This document shows, in pieces, positions 35,385 through 47,064 of a DNA stretch of 64,000 bases (positions are counted from its first letter, which is position 1; each line of letters begins with the position of its first letter). The DNA is taken from the NCBI RefSeq assembly GCF_013030945.1, contig NZ_JABBXF010000016.1, positions 146,876-210,875 of the forward strand, read 5' to 3'. The notes below the pieces were generated by a model. The model made no database searches and was not told where the DNA came from. It worked only from the letters and a program-made list of their open reading frames with translations. A program made the translations under genes and the position numbers. Source of the DNA: Streptomyces morookaense. GTDB taxonomy: Bacteria; Actinomycetota; Actinomycetes; Streptomycetales; Streptomycetaceae.

Positions 35385-35500
35385 TACGGACCCGTGGGGC
35401 GGGCCAACTGGTGGGCGCCGGGGCCGCTTCGGCGGGTGCACGGGAGGGTGGTGCGGCGTCTGGGGCTGGAGGAGGCCGGTCGCCTGCTCACCCGTTCGCA
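35385..35500 (+). pseudogene. Possible 3' remnant of an MMPL/RND transporter gene
   Basis: Just after the ketosynthase remnant one frame reads GRANWWAPGPLRRVHGRVV, which strongly resembles the cytoplasmic C terminus of MMPL family transporters (GxxNWWAPxPLRRLH). No stop-free upstream part of such a gene is present. The call rests on this short block. If right, a deletion fused the start of a ketosynthase gene to the end of a transporter gene. Confidence 0.5.
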
Positions 35501-35597
35501 TGAATGTCGCCGCCCGGTCCTTTGGGGCGAGGGTCACCGGTCAACGTCTGTGGTGGATCCGCATCCGGATCCAGGCCATCTGCGAAAGGGAGTCCCC

Positions 35598-36419
35598 GTG
35601 CCCGCACCCTCCGTGCTCGACCACAAGGCCCGTGCCTACAGCCTGGCCCACGCCTACTGGCTGGCACAGGCGTCCGATCTCGCCTACAAGGACAAGGACA
35701 CCATCGAGGAGCGGGCACGCAGTTGGGGGTTCGACCGGGTACGGCATCACGAGACGCGGTTCACACCGCCGTTCCCGCTGCAGGACACCCAGGCGTACAC
35801 GATGGCCAGCGACCACATGATCATCAGTGCCTTCCGGGGCACGGAGCCCTCGGAGATCCGCGACTGGCTCTCCGACGCCAATACCCCGCCGTGGCCGGGC
35901 CCGGCGAAGACCGGATACGTGCACCACGGCTTCGGCCAGGCCCTCGAGTCGATCTACCCCGAGGTCGAGGACACCCTTCGCGAGTTCCGGACGAACGGCC
36001 AGACCCTGTGGTTCACGGGGCACAGCCTCGGCGGCGCCCTGGCCATGCTCGCAGGTGCGCGCCTCTACCTGGAGGATCCCAGGCTGCTGGCCGACGGCGT
36101 CTACACCTACGGCCAGCCCCGCACCTGTGACCGGTTGCTGGCCGACGCGTACAACAAGGGTTTCAAACAGCGCATGTTCCGGTTCGTCAACAACAACGAC
36201 ATCGTGGCGCAGCTGCCGCCCGAGCCCGCGTACACGCACGTCGACGCTCTGCGGTACATCGACTCCCACGGCAAGGTCCACGAGACGATCTCGTTCTTCG
36301 ACGGTCTGACGGACCGGGCCAGGGGGCTGACGGCCGATGCGTTCGCCCCGGCGAGCGCCGGCGTGCGGGACCACTCCCTGCGCCATTACATCGCCGCTCT
36401 GGAGAAGAACCTCGCCTGA
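35598..36419 (+). CDS. Class 3 lipase-family protein
   Basis: The 273-residue protein has the lipase nucleophile motif GHSLGGALA (Ser near residue 144), an acid residue in NNNDIVAQLPP and a late His in RDHSLRHYI. These are the marks of the lipase_3 family (alpha/beta hydrolases acting on acylglycerols). The GTG at 35598 has AAAGGGAG upstream. No signal peptide is visible, so the enzyme appears to be cytoplasmic. It is a single-gene unit ending at a terminator-like hairpin. Confidence 0.9.
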   Translation: MPAPSVLDHKARAYSLAHAYWLAQASDLAYKDKDTIEERARSWGFDRVRHHETRFTPPFPLQDTQAYTMASDHMIISAFRGTEPSEIRDWLSDANTPPWPGPAKTGYVHHGFGQALESIYPEVEDTLREFRTNGQTLWFTGHSLGGALAMLAGARLYLEDPRLLADGVYTYGQPRTCDRLLADAYNKGFKQRMFRFVNNNDIVAQLPPEPAYTHVDALRYIDSHGKVHETISFFDGLTDRARGLTADAFAPASAGVRDHSLRHYIAALEKNLA

Positions 36420-36438
36420 CCGCGGGCACGGAAGCCGG

Positions 36439-36486
36439 CGGCTCCGGCGCCCGGTCCACAGGGGAGAGGTCCGGGTGCCGGAGCCG
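36439..36486. terminator. Stem-loop between convergent lipase and alcohol dehydrogenase genes
   Basis: Arms at 36439-36454 and 36471-36486 pair at 15 of 16 positions with a 16-base loop. It lies between two convergent stops. Confidence 0.65.
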
Positions 36487-36504
36487 CGGCAGGGGTGGTG
36501 CGCG

Positions 36505-37557
36505 TCAGATCGTCGCGGTGTCGATGACGAACCGGTAGCGCACGTCGCTGGCCAGGACCCGCTCGTACGCCTCGTTGATCTGGTCGGCGCGGATCACCTC
36601 GATCTCGGAGGCGATGCCGTGCTCGCCGCAGAAGTCCAGCATCTCCTGGGTCTCCGGGATGCCGCCGATCATCGATCCGGCCATGGACCGGCGCTGCCGG
36701 AAGAGGGCGGCCGGGGCGACGGTCAGCGCGTTCTCGGGGGCGCCGAGCTGGACCAGGGTGCCGTCGGTCTTCAGCAGGCCGAAGTACGCGTTCAGGTCCA
36801 GGTCCGCCGAGACGGTGTTGAGGATCAGGTCGAAGGTGCCCGCCAGCGCCTCGAAGGTGGCCGGGTCGGAGGTGGCGTGGTAGTGGTCCGCGCCGAGCCG
36901 CAGGCCGTCGTCCTTCTTGCGGAGGGACTGGCTGAGCACGGTGACCTCGGCGCCCATGGCGTGGGCGATCTTCACGCCCATGTGGCCGAGCCCGCCGAGG
37001 CCGATGACGGCGACCTTCTTGCCGGGGCCGGCCTGCCAGTGGGCCAGCGGCGAGTACAGGGTGATGCCGGCGCACAGCAGCGGGGCCGCGGCGTCCAGCG
37101 GGATGCTCTCGGGGATGCGCAGGGCGTAGTTCTCGTCGACGACGATGTTCGTGGAGTAGCCGCCGTGCGTGAAGTCGCCGTGGCGGTCGGTGTCCGCGTA
37201 GGTGCCGGTCATGCCGGGCTCGCCGGTGCAGTACTGCTGCAGTCCGGCGCGGCAGTTGTCGCACTCGCGGCAGGAGTCGACGAAGCAGCCGACGCCGACG
37301 CGGTCGCCGACGGCGTAGCGGGTGACGCCGGGGCCGGTCGCGGAGACGATGCCGGCTATCTCGTGGCCGGGGACGATGGGGAAGGTCTCGTGGCCCCACT
37401 CGCCGCGCACGGTGTGGATGTCGGAGTGGCAGATGCCGGCGTACTTGATGTCGATCAGGATGTCGTGCTCGCCCAGCGCGCGGCGGGTGATGGTGGTGCG
37501 CTCCAGGGGAGCCTTGGGGGCGGGGGCCGCGTAGGCGTGGGCAGTGGTGTGCGTCAT
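36505..37557 (-). CDS. NAD(P)-dependent zinc alcohol dehydrogenase (cinnamyl/YahK type)
   Basis: The 350-residue protein has catalytic-zinc ligands in AGICHSD and VPGHEIAG, structural-zinc cysteines in [15 protein letters not shown], and the Rossmann motif [15 protein letters not shown] that marks the cinnamyl alcohol dehydrogenase/YahK group of broad aldehyde reductases. It is divergent from an MmyB-like XRE regulator 119 bases away, a recurrent arrangement in Streptomyces, so that regulator probably controls it. Confidence 0.92.
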   Translation of the reverse strand: MTHTTAHAYAAPAPKAPLERTTITRRALGEHDILIDIKYAGICHSDIHTVRGEWGHETFPIVPGHEIAGIVSATGPGVTRYAVGDRVGVGCFVDSCRECDNCRAGLQQYCTGEPGMTGTYADTDRHGDFTHGGYSTNIVVDENYALRIPESIPLDAAAPLLCAGITLYSPLAHWQAGPGKKVAVIGLGGLGHMGVKIAHAMGAEVTVLSQSLRKKDDGLRLGADHYHATSDPATFEALAGTFDLILNTVSADLDLNAYFGLLKTDGTLVQLGAPENALTVAPAALFRQRRSMAGSMIGGIPETQEMLDFCGEHGIASEIEVIRADQINEAYERVLASDVRYRFVIDTATI

Positions 37558-37676
37558 GGTCCCGATCCTGCGGCAGCCGGAAGATCGCAGCCAGGACCCG
37601 GTCGAGCGTACGCCTGCCGTTCCTACCACTGGCAGGACCACCCTGGGTGTCCGGCGGCACCCGCATACTGGTCGGT

Positions 37677-38546
37677 ATGGACCAGCGCACCGAACTGAGC
37701 GAGTTCCTCCGCTCCCGCCGCGCCCGGCTGCGGCCGGAGGACGTGGGGCTGACGGCGTACGGGGCCCGGCGGCGGGTGCCGGGGCTGCGGCGCGAGGAGC
37801 TGGCACAGCTGGCCGGTGTGAGCGTGGCCTACTACACGCGGCTCGAACAGGGCCGGGGGCAGAACGTGTCGGCGTCGGTGCTGGACGCGATCGCGGATGC
37901 GCTGCGGCTGGACCGGGCCGAGCGGGACCACCTCACGCACCTGGCCAGGCCGGCCGGGCGCCGCACGCACACGGCGGCCGCCCGTCCGCAGCGGGTGCGT
38001 CCGGCGGTGCAGAACCTGATCGACACCATGGAGAACGTGCCGGCGTACGTGGTCGGGCGCCGGATGGACATCATCGCCTGGAACCGGCTCGCCTGCGCCC
38101 TGCTCGGCGATTTCCCCGCCATACCGGCCCAGCAGCGCAACATGGCCTGGCAGGTCTTCCTGGAGCCGGCCACGCGCGAGCTGTACGTGGACTGGGAGTC
38201 CAAGGCGGCCGACCTCGTCGCCATGTTGCGGCTGGAGGCGGGCCGCCGCCCGGACGATCCGCGGCTGACCGCGCTGGTGGGCGAACTATCCGTCAAGAGC
38301 GAGGAGTTCCGCAGTCTGTGGGCCGCGCACAACGTGCGGGACAAGTGCTACGGGGTGAAGCGGCTGCACCACGCGGTGGTGGGCCCCCTGACCCTGTCGT
38401 GCGAGACGCTGGTGCTGCCGGCCGACCCGGACCAGCAGCTGGTCACGTATCACGCCGAGCCGGGCTCGGAGTCCGCCGAGTCCCTGCGGCTGCTGGCCAG
38501 TTGGACGCTCGGCACGGCGCCGGAGGTTCCGGCGCGCTCCTCCTGA
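37677..38546 (+). CDS. XRE-family regulator with MmyB-like domain
   Basis: The 289-residue protein has an N-terminal helix-turn-helix ([29 protein letters not shown]) and a C-terminal MmyB-like ligand domain ([29 protein letters not shown]). It is related to the regulator at 21575-22402. It is divergent from the alcohol dehydrogenase. The ATG at 37677 lies inside CATACTGGTCGGTATG, an inverted repeat that could be its own operator. Confidence 0.9.
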   Translation: MDQRTELSEFLRSRRARLRPEDVGLTAYGARRRVPGLRREELAQLAGVSVAYYTRLEQGRGQNVSASVLDAIADALRLDRAERDHLTHLARPAGRRTHTAAARPQRVRPAVQNLIDTMENVPAYVVGRRMDIIAWNRLACALLGDFPAIPAQQRNMAWQVFLEPATRELYVDWESKAADLVAMLRLEAGRRPDDPRLTALVGELSVKSEEFRSLWAAHNVRDKCYGVKRLHHAVVGPLTLSCETLVLPADPDQQLVTYHAEPGSESAESLRLLASWTLGTAPEVPARSS

Positions 38547-38566
38547 CGTTCCCCGTACGCGGGTGC

Positions 38567-38608
38567 GGCGCGGCCCCTGGACCCGGGGGAAGGTCCAGGG
38601 GCCGCGCC
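38567..38608. terminator. Perfect 17-bp stem-loop between convergent genes
   Basis: Arms at 38567-38583 and 38592-38608 are perfectly complementary with an 8-base loop. It separates the XRE gene from the protease gene on the other strand. Confidence 0.85.
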
Positions 38609-38654
38609 TGTGCGCCTGCCGGTGGCGCGTCCATGGAGGGTGCTGCGGGATGTT

Positions 38655-39731
38655 CTACGGGAGGCTGGCTCCGGTGGCGCTCAGCGCCGCGGGCACCGGC
38701 TGGAAGAAGGTCTCGCCGCCGCTGGTGCAGTCGCCGCTGCCGCCGGAGGTGAGGCCGAGTGCGCTGTCGTTGTCGAAGAGGGCTCCGCCGCTGTCGCCCG
38801 GCTCGGCGCAGACGCTGGTGTCGATGAGGCCGTTGACCGTGCCCTCCGCGTAGTTGACCGTCGCGTTGAGTCCGGTGACCTGGCCGCCGTGGACCTGGGT
38901 GGTGCTGCCGCTGCGCTGGACGTTCTCGCCGACGGTCGCGTCGGCGGCCCGGCTGATGGACTGCTGGCTGCCGTTGTAGAGGTCGACCGCGCTGGGGTGG
39001 TCGACGCCGGAGGTGTAGGCCACGAGGGCATAGTCGTTGCCGGGGAAGACCGACTGCTCGGTGGAGCCGGCCTGGGCTCCGCCCTGGGAGTCGGACCAGG
39101 TGGCCGAGGCGTTGCCGCAGTGCCCGGCGGTGAGGAAGTAGGGCTGGCCTCCCTTGGTGACGTTGAAGCCCAGCGAACAGCGCACGCCGCTGCCCCAGAT
39201 GGCGTCGCCGCCGGCGAGCAGCGGCCGGAAGGTGCCCGAGGTCCGCTTGAGGGCGGCCCTGTCGCCGAGCTGTGCGACGACCTTGTTCAGCTGCGCCAGT
39301 TCGGCGCCTTTGACGGTGCTGTCGGCCTTGACGACGACCTTGTTCGTCCTGGGGTCGACGGACCAGGCGGTGCCGGGGACGGCGGCCTGCTGCTCCAGTG
39401 TCCGTCTGGCCGAGGCGAGCTGGGCGGCCGAGTACCGGACGTACCGGGCCTGTGCGCCGGCGGCCCGCACGGTGGCGGCGGCGGATGCGTCGGTGACGTC
39501 GACGACGAGCGTGCCCGCCGCCGCGTCGTAGTACGAGCCGGCCGTGCCGGACCCGAGGCCGGCGGCCAGTTGCTGCCCGACCTGGGCGGCCCGGGCCGCG
39601 GACATGGCGGCGGTGCCGGACGCCGGTGCGGCGTGGGCGGTCTGGAAGGTGAGGGAGGATGCCGTGGCCAGGGCCACGGCGCCGGCGACGGCCAGGGCCG
39701 TGCGCCTCCTGGGTATGCGTGAGTCCTTCAA
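38655..39731 (-). CDS. Secreted streptogrisin-like serine protease (S1 family, alpha-lytic type)
   Basis: The 358-residue protein starts at TTG 39731, with AGGAGG six bases upstream. A signal peptide (cleavage after AHAA) is followed by an alpha-lytic-type propeptide (~residues 40-165) and a chymotrypsin-like mature protease of about 188 residues. The triad is visible as TAGHC (His), GNDYALV (Asp) and GDSGGAL (Ser), with paired cysteines. The propeptide acts as folding chaperone and inhibitor in this family. It is one of two secreted proteases in the window. Confidence 0.93.
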   Translation of the reverse strand: MKDSRIPRRRTALAVAGAVALATASSLTFQTAHAAPASGTAAMSAARAAQVGQQLAAGLGSGTAGSYYDAAAGTLVVDVTDASAAATVRAAGAQARYVRYSAAQLASARRTLEQQAAVPGTAWSVDPRTNKVVVKADSTVKGAELAQLNKVVAQLGDRAALKRTSGTFRPLLAGGDAIWGSGVRCSLGFNVTKGGQPYFLTAGHCGNASATWSDSQGGAQAGSTEQSVFPGNDYALVAYTSGVDHPSAVDLYNGSQQSISRAADATVGENVQRSGSTTQVHGGQVTGLNATVNYAEGTVNGLIDTSVCAEPGDSGGALFDNDSALGLTSGGSGDCTSGGETFFQPVPAALSATGASLP

Positions 39732-42513
<2,782 letters not shown>

Positions 42514-42549
42514 TCGGCCAGGGCCCAACGGCCCCGGAGAGGGGCCGCT

Positions 42550-42573
42550 CGGACCCGGTCCGGGCCGGGTCCG
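42550..42573. terminator. Stem-loop after geosmin synthase gene
   Basis: CGGACCCGG and CCGGGTCCG form a perfect 9-base stem with a 6-base loop, 37 bases past the stop. It lies between convergent genes. Confidence 0.65.
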
Positions 42574-42775
42574 GTGCGGCATGCTGGCTGCGACCGACCG
42601 GAGGTTCCCGCTCACGGCCGCACCCGCGTCCGCCTGACCGATCCCTCAACCACCCGGCCCAGCAGGCACGGTGTGCGGCACCTCCGGTCGGTCGGCGCCC
42701 GGCCGCCTGTCAAGGCTCCCCCGTCCTCCCCGGCGGCCGGGCGTACAGGTCACCGTCCGCGAAGGGGCCGGGCCC

Positions 42776-44386
42776 TCACCGCTCCGTATGGTGCCCGTGC
42801 CACGGATGCCGCAGCCGCACCCACACGTCCCGGGCCCCGCGCCCGGCCTCCACCCGGCTGCGGGCCACGAGTTCGCGGGCCTTCTCCTCGCTCTCCACCA
42901 TCGGCCCGGAGCCGCGCAGCGGGCGGCCGGCCGTCTCGTGCAGGAAGAACGCGGAGACGAAGCCGATGGCACCGGCCGCCATCAGGTAGTAGGCGGGGAT
43001 CATCTGGTTGCGGGTGTTCTCGATCAGGGCGGACACCACCAGCGGGGTGGTGCCGCCGAAGAGCGAGACGGAGATGTTGTACGAGACGGACAGCGCCCCG
43101 TAGCGCAGCCGGGTGGGGAAGAGCGCGGGCAGGGTGGACGCGGCGGTGCCCGCGAAGCAGACCAGCAGCAGGGCCAGGATGAGGCAGCCGACGGCGGGCA
43201 GCACCGCGCCCTGGGCGCGGATGAGCAGCAGGGCCGGGATGGCGAGGGCCACGAGGGCGGCGCTGCCGGCCATGAAGACCGGCCGGCGTCCCCAGACGTC
43301 GGAGTAGCGGCCCACCGTGGTGATGGTGAGCGCGACGACGATCATGCTGCAGAGGACCAGCAGTTGCGAGGTGGTGGAATCCCGGCCGAGCGTCTCGGTC
43401 ATGTAGGTCGGCAGGTAGGAAGTGACCATGTAGCTGGTCACGTTGTAGACCACCACCAGGCCCATGCAGATCAGCACCGCGTGCCAGTGCTTGGTGAAGG
43501 TCTCCTTCAGCCGCCCGTGCCCGGACTGCCGGGCTTCTTCGGCGTGTTCCTCGAGGGCCTGCGGGGTTTCGTCGGGGTCGTTGGCCATGCCGGCCGTGCC
43601 GACCGAGGCCGCGGCGCGGAAGGCGGGTGTCTCCTCCAGCCGCATCCGCATATAGAGCCCGATCAGGCCGAGCGGCCCGGACAGCAGGAAGGGCAGCCGC
43701 CAGCCCCAGTCGACCATGGTGCTCTCGCCGAGGGCCGCGGTGAGCGCGGTGACGAGCGCGGAGCCCAGCACGTATCCCACGAAGGTGCCGAAGTCGAGCC
43801 AGCTGCCCAGGAAGCCCCGGCGCTCGTCCGGGGAGTACTCGGCGATGTAGGTGGTGGCTCCCGCGTACTCGCCGCCGGTGGAGAAGCCCTGCACCAGGCG
43901 GCAGAGCAGCAGCAGAACGGGCGCGAGCAGGCCGACCGTCCCGTAGCCCGGCAGCAGGCCCACCGCGAAGGTGCTCACCGCCATCATGATCATGGTGGCC
44001 GCCAGCACCCGCTGCCGCCCGATGCGGTCGCCCAGCGGCCCGAAGGCCAGTCCGCCCAGCGGCCGCACCAGGAAGGCGGCGGCGAAGGTGCCGAAGGACG
44101 CGATCACCTGGATGCCGGGGGAACTGCCGGGGAAGAACACCTTGCCGAGCACGGCCGCCAGGTAGGCGTACACCCCGAAGTCGAACCACTCCATCATGTT
44201 GCCGAGCGCCGCCGCCGAGACGGCCCTCCGCACCTCGGGACGGTCCGTGACCATGACCTCCTCGATGCTCAGCGCACTCTTGCGGCGGCGCAGCGCGATG
44301 CGCACCAGCCGGTCGGTCGCGGGGGTGCTCTCCCTCGGCGACCTGACCTGACCGGGCCTCGGGGGCTTCCTGTGGTCGGCGTCCAT
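42776..44386 (-). CDS. MFS metabolite:proton symporter (ProP/ShiA type)
   Basis: The 536-residue protein has twelve predicted membrane helices and the marks of metabolite:H+ symporters: GNMMEWFDFGVYAYLA before helix 1, the RPLGGLAFGPLGDRIGRQ loop and a second SDVWGRRPVFM loop. Such proteins import organic acids, betaine or shikimate. The ~65-residue N-terminal extension is longer than usual; a start at MVTDRPEVRR (behind GAGGAGG but with a very short gap) is possible. The substrate is unknown. Confidence 0.88.
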   Translation of the reverse strand: MDADHRKPPRPGQVRSPRESTPATDRLVRIALRRRKSALSIEEVMVTDRPEVRRAVSAAALGNMMEWFDFGVYAYLAAVLGKVFFPGSSPGIQVIASFGTFAAAFLVRPLGGLAFGPLGDRIGRQRVLAATMIMMAVSTFAVGLLPGYGTVGLLAPVLLLLCRLVQGFSTGGEYAGATTYIAEYSPDERRGFLGSWLDFGTFVGYVLGSALVTALTAALGESTMVDWGWRLPFLLSGPLGLIGLYMRMRLEETPAFRAAASVGTAGMANDPDETPQALEEHAEEARQSGHGRLKETFTKHWHAVLICMGLVVVYNVTSYMVTSYLPTYMTETLGRDSTTSQLLVLCSMIVVALTITTVGRYSDVWGRRPVFMAGSAALVALAIPALLLIRAQGAVLPAVGCLILALLLVCFAGTAASTLPALFPTRLRYGALSVSYNISVSLFGGTTPLVVSALIENTRNQMIPAYYLMAAGAIGFVSAFFLHETAGRPLRGSGPMVESEEKARELVARSRVEAGRGARDVWVRLRHPWHGHHTER

Positions 44387-44530
44387 ATACCTATTCAATC
44401 CTTATGCGCGGTTTGGTGCTTTTTCTGGCCGAGTGAAACGGCCAGCCGCGCGCTTACCCGGGCGGAGCAGTCGCACGCTTCTCCCCCCACAGGTAAAATG
44501 CTCGTCCCGGCCGAAGGGGGCGAAGCGGCC

Positions 44531-45145
44531 ATGACCGACTCGCAGTGGCGCCATATCGCGACGGGGATCGACGTCGTCTGCTGGCTGACGTTCCTGACCG
44601 TCTGGGCTCTCGGCGCGCTCTACAACGCCCGCCGTTCCCCGGCCGTGCGCAAGCGCGGGCAGCCGCTCCAGCGATGGAGCGTCCTCGCCGGGATCGTCGT
44701 GGCGGTGACGGTGAACTCACTGCTGCCGCACGGCACATGGGACCCGCTCACCGTGCACGTGCAGTGGCTGCGTGCCGTCGGCGCCGTCGTGCTCGTCGGC
44801 GCGACCGCCTTCGCGATCTGGGCCCGCATCCGCCTCGGTCTGATGTGGACGTCCGCCCCCGTGGCCAAACAGGGCCACGAACTGCGCACCGACGGCCCCT
44901 ACGCGATCGTCCGGCACCCCATCTACACCGGCATCCTCGGCATGTTCATCGGCACCGCGCTGCTGATGCTCCTCGGCGGCTGGGTGGTGGCCGTGCTGCT
45001 GGCGGTCGTCCTCATGCAGTGGAAGATCAGCGTCGAGGAGAAGCTGATGACGGAGGCGTTCCCGGGTGCGTACGAGGAGTACAAGCAGCGCGTCCCCCGG
45101 GTGATTCCGCGCCTGCGACGGCGGCGAGCCAGTCCTCGACCGTGA
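44531..45145 (+). CDS. Isoprenylcysteine carboxyl methyltransferase (ICMT)-like membrane protein
   Basis: The 204-residue protein has four or five membrane helices and the ICMT/phospholipid methyltransferase motif RTDGPYAIVRHPIYTGIL, where the RHP-Y block binds S-adenosylmethionine and the C-terminal EE(K/L) stretch follows. Bacterial members probably methylate lipids or prenyl-like groups. The ATG at 44531 is chosen. The last 119 bases overlap the 3' end of the convergent isochorismatase-like gene. Confidence 0.85.
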   Translation: MTDSQWRHIATGIDVVCWLTFLTVWALGALYNARRSPAVRKRGQPLQRWSVLAGIVVAVTVNSLLPHGTWDPLTVHVQWLRAVGAVVLVGATAFAIWARIRLGLMWTSAPVAKQGHELRTDGPYAIVRHPIYTGILGMFIGTALLMLLGGWVVAVLLAVVLMQWKISVEEKLMTEAFPGAYEEYKQRVPRVIPRLRRRRASPRP

Positions 45146-45668
45146 CGACGTCCGCCCACTGCGGGAAGAGTCTTCCGGTGAGGACCCGGTGCACCTCGGG
45201 GTCGGTGTCCAGGCAGGCGTCCGCCAGGACGGTGAGGCCGAAGTCCAGGTCGTTGGCCTGGCACAGGGTGTGCAGCACGACGCCGCTGGTGGAGAGGCCG
45301 GTGAGGACAAGGCTGTTGATGCCGCGCGCCCTGAGCACGACATCGAGGTCACTGCCCGAGAACGCGCTGGCCCGTCTCTTGGTGACCACGATGTCGCCCT
45401 GCTCGGGCGCGACGTCGGGGTGGATCCGGGTGCCGGGGGCGCCCTCGGTGAAGAGGCCGTCCCGTGCGATGGCGGTCAGCACCTTGTTGCGCGTACCGAC
45501 TTCCGGGTGACCGGGCCGGAACCCGATGACCACGTAGATCACGGGGATGCCGGCCGCCCGGGCCCCGTCGATCGCCGTGCGCAGGCGCGGCAGGTATCCG
45601 GAGCCGTCGTCGACGATGTCCACGATGTCCTGTTGGACGTCCATCACGAGGAGCGCTCTGTCGGTCAT
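45027..45668 (-). CDS. Isochorismatase-like hydrolase lacking the nucleophile Cys
   Basis: The 213-residue protein has the isochorismatase/cysteine-hydrolase fold with Asp in LLVMDVQQDI and Lys in VVTKRRASAF. The usual nucleophile in GxxTxxCV is missing: the region reads LTGLSTSGVVLHT. It therefore cannot be a Cys-dependent nicotinamidase-type enzyme and may follow the Asp/Lys chemistry of true isochorismatases or bind a ligand only. The last ~30 residues (AGAESPGG onward) are antisense to the neighbouring gene and look like an added tail after loss of the original stop. Confidence 0.85.
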   Translation of the reverse strand: MTDRALLVMDVQQDIVDIVDDGSGYLPRLRTAIDGARAAGIPVIYVVIGFRPGHPEVGTRNKVLTAIARDGLFTEGAPGTRIHPDVAPEQGDIVVTKRRASAFSGSDLDVVLRARGINSLVLTGLSTSGVVLHTLCQANDLDFGLTVLADACLDTDPEVHRVLTGRLFPQWADVVTVEDWLAAVAGAESPGGRAACTPRTHPGTPPSSASPRR

Positions 45669-45767
45669 GTGTGCCGTCCCCTCTCCCTTTTCATCCGGCA
45701 ACAGGGGCAACTCTAGTGAGCCGACGCATCACCCTGTAGAGCTAGCCCGGCAGTTGGATGTGCCCCG

Positions 45768-47048
45768 GTGCCCCGCGTGACAACGTTCCGCCCGTGGACC
45801 CGGACAGCGACCAGGTGCTGTCCGACGACCCGGGGAGGGGCCATCACCACCACGCCGTTCACAGACCGAACCGCACTCTCGCGCCGCCGCATGCTGGGAG
45901 CCGCGCTGGCCGTCGGAGCCGCCGTGCCGCTCGGTGCCGCGCTCCCCGCATGGGCGGCACCGGCCACCGCCGGCCCGACGCAACTCACCCTGCCCGGACC
46001 CACCGGACCGTACCCGGTGGGCACAGTGGCACTGCACCTCGTCGACGCCTCGCGTCCGGACCCGGTGGCCGGGCCGGGTCGTCACCGCGAACTGATGGCC
46101 AGTGTCTGGTACCCCGCCCACGACACCCGGCGGTATCCGCAGGCCCCGTGGATGCTCGCCCGCCCCCTGCAGGAGCTCCTCGCCTCCGCGGGGTTCGAGC
46201 GGGACGCCGTCGCGGCGCCGCTCACGGCCGGCCACGAGGGTGCTCCGGTGCGGCGGACGGGCGGAAGGCTTCCCGTCGTCGTGTACTCGCACGGCGCGCA
46301 CAGCCACCGTGCCGACCACACCGTCATGGTGCAGGAACTCGCCAGTCACGGCTACGTGGTGGTCACGGTGGACCACACGTACGACGCCATCGGCGAGTTC
46401 CCCGACGGCCGGGTCGTCGTCCCGCTCCGGGGCCCGAAGTACGCGTTGGGACCGGCGGACTTCGCCACGGACATCCGGTTCATCCTCGACTGCATCGAGG
46501 ACCTCGACGCCGGACGCAACCCCGACGCCGGGCAGCGGCGGTTGCCCGCCGGACTGCGCGGGGCCCTCGACCTGCACCGCATCGGCATGTTCGGCTGGTC
46601 GAAGGGCGGCACGGCGACCGCCCGCGTCATGATCGACGACCGGCGCGTGCGGGCCGGGCTGAGTCTCGACGGCCCGATGCTGCCGACGATCACCGCCGAC
46701 CTGGACCGGCCGTTCATGATGATGACCGCCCAGTTCACCCGGGCCGCGGAGCCCGCTGTCGCCGAGTTCTGGTCCCACCTGCGGGGATGGCGGCTCAACG
46801 TACAGGCGGCAGGCGCGATCCACAGTTCGTACGGCGACAACCAGGCGCTGATCCCGCAGTTGGCGAAAGTGGTCGAGATGACGGACGAGCAGCTCAGGGA
46901 CTGGATCGGCACGCTCGATCCGGCCCGCGCGGTACGGATCCAGCAGGCGTACCCGCTCGCGTTCTTCGACCTGCATCTGCGGCACCGGCGCGGGCATCTG
47001 CTCGACGGCCCGGCCGCGGCCTTCCCGGAGGTGGCGTTCCTTCCCTAG
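45768..47048 (+). CDS. Tat-exported alpha/beta hydrolase, PAF-acetylhydrolase-like
   Basis: The reading frame gives 426 residues from the GTG at 45768, but it has no ribosome site and the true start is probably nearer the Tat signal (LSRRRMLGAALAVGAAVPLG). A GGGAGGGG stretch lies before ATC at about 45843, where translation might begin. The mature protein has the nucleophile motif FGWSKGGTA (Ser), an oxyanion-type YSHGAHSHRAD segment and a late His in AIHSSYG, as in platelet-activating-factor acetylhydrolase/dienelactone hydrolase relatives. It acts outside the membrane on an ester substrate. Confidence 0.8.
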   Translation: MPRVTTFRPWTRTATRCCPTTRGGAITTTPFTDRTALSRRRMLGAALAVGAAVPLGAALPAWAAPATAGPTQLTLPGPTGPYPVGTVALHLVDASRPDPVAGPGRHRELMASVWYPAHDTRRYPQAPWMLARPLQELLASAGFERDAVAAPLTAGHEGAPVRRTGGRLPVVVYSHGAHSHRADHTVMVQELASHGYVVVTVDHTYDAIGEFPDGRVVVPLRGPKYALGPADFATDIRFILDCIEDLDAGRNPDAGQRRLPAGLRGALDLHRIGMFGWSKGGTATARVMIDDRRVRAGLSLDGPMLPTITADLDRPFMMMTAQFTRAAEPAVAEFWSHLRGWRLNVQAAGAIHSSYGDNQALIPQLAKVVEMTDEQLRDWIGTLDPARAVRIQQAYPLAFFDLHLRHRRGHLLDGPAAAFPEVAFLP

Positions 47049-47064
47049 GGGGAGAACAGGCGCT

